Source: Clostridiales bacterium
GTDB lineage: Bacteria; Bacillota; Clostridia; Caldicoprobacterales; UBA3941
DNA length: 60,508 nt
NCBI GenBank assembly: GCA_012518535.1
Contig: JAAYRX010000160.1
Location: 1-60,508, forward strand
Direction of reading: 5' to 3'
The position numbers were made by a program, and so were the translations under genes. A model generated the notes under the pieces. It was not told the DNA's origin, ran no database searches, and saw nothing but the letters and a program-made list of their open reading frames with translations. Every line of letters begins with the position of its first letter. The first letter of the stretch is position 1. Below are positions 58,045 through 60,508 of this stretch, piece by piece.

Positions 58045-59301
58045 TTAGGCCTTATTAAACTCATGAACGGCATCAATCATGGCAACTATATTTTCCACCG
58101 GTGTGTTGGCCTGCACATTATGTATCGCACCGAAAACAAAACCTCCGTCCTTGGAAAAAACTTCACACCTCTTAAGAACCTGTTCACGAACTTCCTCAGG
58201 AGTGCCGAAGGGAAGCGTCCATTGGGTGTCTACTCCTCCTCCCCAGAAGACTATATCCTTACCGTATTCTTTCTTTAAATGCTCCGGTTCCATACCAGAG
58301 GCAGAACATTGAACCGGGTTGATTATATCGAAGCCGGACTCTATAAAAAGGCTTAGAAAAGGTTCAATGGCTCCGCAACAGTGTTTAAAGGTCTTCCAAT
58401 TTGTATTATCGTGTATCCAGTTGTTTACCCTTTTATAATAGGGCATATAGAGTTCTCTAAAGGTATCGGCGGAGCAAAATGTGCTTGTCTGAGTACCAAA
58501 GTCCGTTCCGCAGATATATACTATATCAACCATGTCACCGATATGCTCGTTGAGGACTCTTAAATTTTGAAGGGCAATATCTATTTGCCGATCGAAAACC
58601 TTATGTATATAGTCCTTTCTGATAACAGTGGATACATACCACTCTTCAATATCCCTAATGCCTTTTGGGTATTTCAAAAAGGGACCGGGAACAAGGGCTA
58701 TATCGCCAAGGGCTGTACCCCCAAAGTTAGCCAGTATGCCCTTACCGGTTTTGACGGCTTTTCTTGATTCGTTAACAAGATACGAGACATCCTCCTGGCC
58801 TAGGAGTTTAAACTCCTTCAGATTATCATTGGGGTCCAACTCATCTTCATGAATTTCATCCTGACGGATAATGGCATCAAAGTAATATCCACCCTTGGGC
58901 ATAATGCCACTGGCCGGTGCAGTAAGGTCCCCTTCAGGATATATATAGGTATTACCGGCATCATCCACAGTTGTATTAAATTCCCCGGGAACCAAAACCT
59001 CCAGTCCGTTGTGTAGGCGCCACTCCTTCCAATTATCATTAGAGAACCCAAACATGTTGTTTTTCTGCCCTACAGGAGCGGTATCAATTCCAATGATTTG
59101 CTGTAAATCCTCCTCTATTAAGCCCAGCATCTGGTAAGGTTCGTTTATCTTAACGGGTCTCTTTTCCAGTCCATAGTAGTCCCTTAAGGCGGCAACACAG
59201 GTGACATGCATGCCCGATATGGCAGAACCGCCAAAATCAATGGGGATTCTGTCCGGAAGCCTATGATTAATTGCATCCAAAATTCTTTTCCTAGATCCCA
59301 T
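58045..59301 (-). CDS. Uroporphyrinogen decarboxylase-like protein (methyltransferase MtaA/CmuA branch)
   Basis: A 418-residue URO-D superfamily protein beginning MGSRKRILDAINHRLPDRIP. The C-terminal half carries YICGTDFGTQTSTFCSADTF, the likely zinc site HCCGAIEPFL (about 305), GGGVDTQWTLPFGTPEEVRE and HNVQANTPVENIVAMIDA. These are features of the corrinoid- or CoM-linked methyltransferase branch rather than of heme-synthesis HemE. No corrinoid protein or heme gene is adjacent, so the methyl donor is unknown. GGGGGTG lies before the ATG. Confidence 0.88.
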   Translation of the reverse strand: MGSRKRILDAINHRLPDRIPIDFGGSAISGMHVTCVAALRDYYGLEKRPVKINEPYQMLGLIEEDLQQIIGIDTAPVGQKNNMFGFSNDNWKEWRLHNGLEVLVPGEFNTTVDDAGNTYIYPEGDLTAPASGIMPKGGYYFDAIIRQDEIHEDELDPNDNLKEFKLLGQEDVSYLVNESRKAVKTGKGILANFGGTALGDIALVPGPFLKYPKGIRDIEEWYVSTVIRKDYIHKVFDRQIDIALQNLRVLNEHIGDMVDIVYICGTDFGTQTSTFCSADTFRELYMPYYKRVNNWIHDNTNWKTFKHCCGAIEPFLSLFIESGFDIINPVQCSASGMEPEHLKKEYGKDIVFWGGGVDTQWTLPFGTPEEVREQVLKRCEVFSKDGGFVFGAIHNVQANTPVENIVAMIDAVHEFNKA

Positions 59302-59595
59302 TTCTACACCCCCAGCATTGTATAAATCCCAAATAAAGACACCTTAATATTGAAATTTGAGATAGCTTAATTATAAAGTACCCGTAAATAGGTGTCAAAC
59401 TAATGAAAACTTTACACTAATACAGTATAGCGGCGATACATCATATCACACCGGCACAATCATTAAATCACTTGTAAAACAATCGTGAATTATGTATAGT
59501 ATCATTAGTAAATATACCTAAAAACAAATGCATATCTAGTACATCCGGTTTCTTTATACGCCGGGCCTATATTAGACAAAGGGGATGTGTAAATC
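59302..59595. other. Divergent intergenic region
   Basis: A 294-base AT-rich gap without a gene, between the UroD-like and acyltransferase genes. A plus-strand promoter is listed separately; a short CCGG/CCGG inverted repeat lies around 59549-59568. Confidence 0.35.
59472..59500 (+). promoter_or_regulatory. Sigma-A-type promoter for the acyltransferase gene
   Basis: TTGTAA (59472-59477) and TATAGT (59495-59500) are separated by 17 bases, giving a leader of about 90 bases. Confidence 0.5.
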
Positions 59596-60507
59596 GTGAC
59601 AGAAATGAGAGAGTATTTATCCTGTTTTATGGAAAAAGTAAATTTCCCTGAAGAAGCAGTAGAGACCTTTTTAGAGGTGCATGATAGTCTGGAATCGGAG
59701 ACGGTCCATAAAAAAGAGATGGATTCCATTATAGCAAAATACTATTGTGATGAAGGACATAAGAGAATAAATGAGGTTTTGGATGATCTAACCCGTCTGG
59801 CTCAGCAGATGGATATAAACCCATATACAATGCATTTGATGTTTTATCTGTACTGTTCAAAAAAAGCAATGGAGAAATATAAGATATCAGGAGTCTCTAT
59901 GGATATTTTTTGGAATTCTATGCTTGACTTGAGCTACAAGCTTTGGGAATGTCACAATATCCACGGGGTTTGGGGAACTTTTGTTGCTCATTGGTTATCG
60001 GATTACTTTGTAATGGAGAGATTTGCTCTTGGCAGGATGCAATACGAAGCGATATCCTTTCCCTATGACAGATATACAAAGAAGGGATATACCGTAGAAA
60101 AGGGCGATAGGGTATATAACATGCATATTCCTTCTTCAGGTCCCCTGACACGCGAAAAGCGGATGGATTCCTATAAGAGGGTCTACGATTTTTTCAAGCA
60201 TGAATTACAGGGAGGACCCATTGTGCTGGTATGCTATTCATGGCTCCTCTATCCCGATAACGAGAAGTTTTATCCAAAAGGTTCAAACATAATAGATTTT
60301 ATGCACGATTTTGAAATAATAGAATCAGTGGACGAGGACGAATTTTCTGAAGCTTGGAGAGTTTTTGGCGGGAACCATGACAAGGGTATGGATAAATGGC
60401 CAACTGATACATCCTTGCAAAGAGCGTATATTGATTGGCTTAAAGCCGGTAACAAGACCGGAGCCGGATTCGGAGTTCTAATATTTGATGGAGAGAAAAT
60501 TCTTTAG
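59596..60507 (+). CDS. GNAT-like acyltransferase domain protein (NAT_N + GNAT_C type)
   Basis: A 303-residue protein that just fits the window: the TAG stop is at 60505-60507. It begins MTEMREYLSCFMEKVNFPEE, a helical N-terminal half with WNSMLDLSYKLWECHNIHGV, WGTFVAHWLSDYFVMERFAL, then a GNAT-like C-terminal half with YNMHIPSSGPLTREKRMDSY, IVLVCYSWLLYPDN and FGVLIFDGEKIL. This two-domain form is typically annotated acyltransferase domain-containing protein; the acceptor is unknown. The start is GTG at 59596, 11 bases after GGGG; an ATG at 59605 is possible. It is divergent from the UroD-like gene. Confidence 0.8.
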   Translation: MTEMREYLSCFMEKVNFPEEAVETFLEVHDSLESETVHKKEMDSIIAKYYCDEGHKRINEVLDDLTRLAQQMDINPYTMHLMFYLYCSKKAMEKYKISGVSMDIFWNSMLDLSYKLWECHNIHGVWGTFVAHWLSDYFVMERFALGRMQYEAISFPYDRYTKKGYTVEKGDRVYNMHIPSSGPLTREKRMDSYKRVYDFFKHELQGGPIVLVCYSWLLYPDNEKFYPKGSNIIDFMHDFEIIESVDEDEFSEAWRVFGGNHDKGMDKWPTDTSLQRAYIDWLKAGNKTGAGFGVLIFDGEKIL

Positions 60508-60508
60508 A

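Overview
This 60.5 kb window reads as core chromosome of an anaerobic, low-to-middle GC member of the Clostridia (Bacillota). Pointers to that are a TIGR03960 / DUF2344 / RNase G cluster, NfnAB electron-bifurcating transhydrogenase, a 4Fe-4S type PurF, Asp23- and SpoIID-family proteins, a DUF3343/cysteine desulfurase pair, strong AGGAGG-type ribosome binding sites and frequent TTG/GTG starts. I see no rRNA, tRNA, CRISPR array, prophage or insertion sequence. Genus cannot be fixed from the sequence alone.

Layout. 0-5 kb: radical SAM protein (cut at the left edge), DUF2344 protein, RNase G and an AlaA-type aminotransferase. 5.4-10.6 kb: a pyridoxamine-oxidase-fold protein heading a complete pyruvate dehydrogenase complex operon (E1 alpha, E1 beta, E2, E3) that looks like the alpha-proteobacterial/mitochondrial type. 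11-15 kb: HPr, DNA polymerase IV, a small unknown protein and a MASE3-PP2C membrane phosphatase. 14.5-18.4 kb: poorly known genes (a helical-repeat protein with a divergent small protein, a TIGR01977 cysteine desulfurase divergent from a DUF3343 protein, a beta-propeller-like protein). 18.7-25.3 kb: endonuclease III, VanW-family wall protein, a P-loop/Asp23 fusion, NfnA and NfnB, and an OGG-type glycosylase.

25.5-39.5 kb is a purine region: guaB, guaA, a three-gene ABC exporter, a C74-type guanine riboswitch with terminator in front of an NCS2 purine permease, then purE-purF-purM-purN-purH-purD. purC, purL, purQ, purS, purB and purK are not in the window. The GMP synthase is striking: its ATP-pyrophosphatase and dimerisation domains are intact, but the glutaminase domain has lost about 100 residues including the Cys and His-x-Glu catalytic positions, so it should be ammonia-dependent or need a partner in trans.

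39.6-43.5 kb carries lysine/diaminopimelate genes: asd and dapB (minus strand) and dapA (plus strand). The DapB carries a C-terminal tandem ACT extension of aspartokinase type, a probable allosteric module on an enzyme that normally has none. 43.6-50 kb: a YesL-like membrane protein, a methyltransferase, Hsp33, a TPR protein, a small protein and the CCA-adding enzyme. 50-60.5 kb: a SpoIID-domain protein, a DUF2207 membrane protein, a nitrate/sulfonate/pyrimidine-precursor type ABC importer, a DUF554 membrane protein, a corrinoid-methyltransferase-like UroD protein and a divergent GNAT-like acyltransferase.

The best candidates for new biology are the glutaminase-less GMP synthase, the DapB-ACT fusion, and the divergent pair at 14.5-16 kb that share a helical repeat. 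Several starts given here are chosen by ribosome-binding-site spacing and are shorter than the longest open frame.
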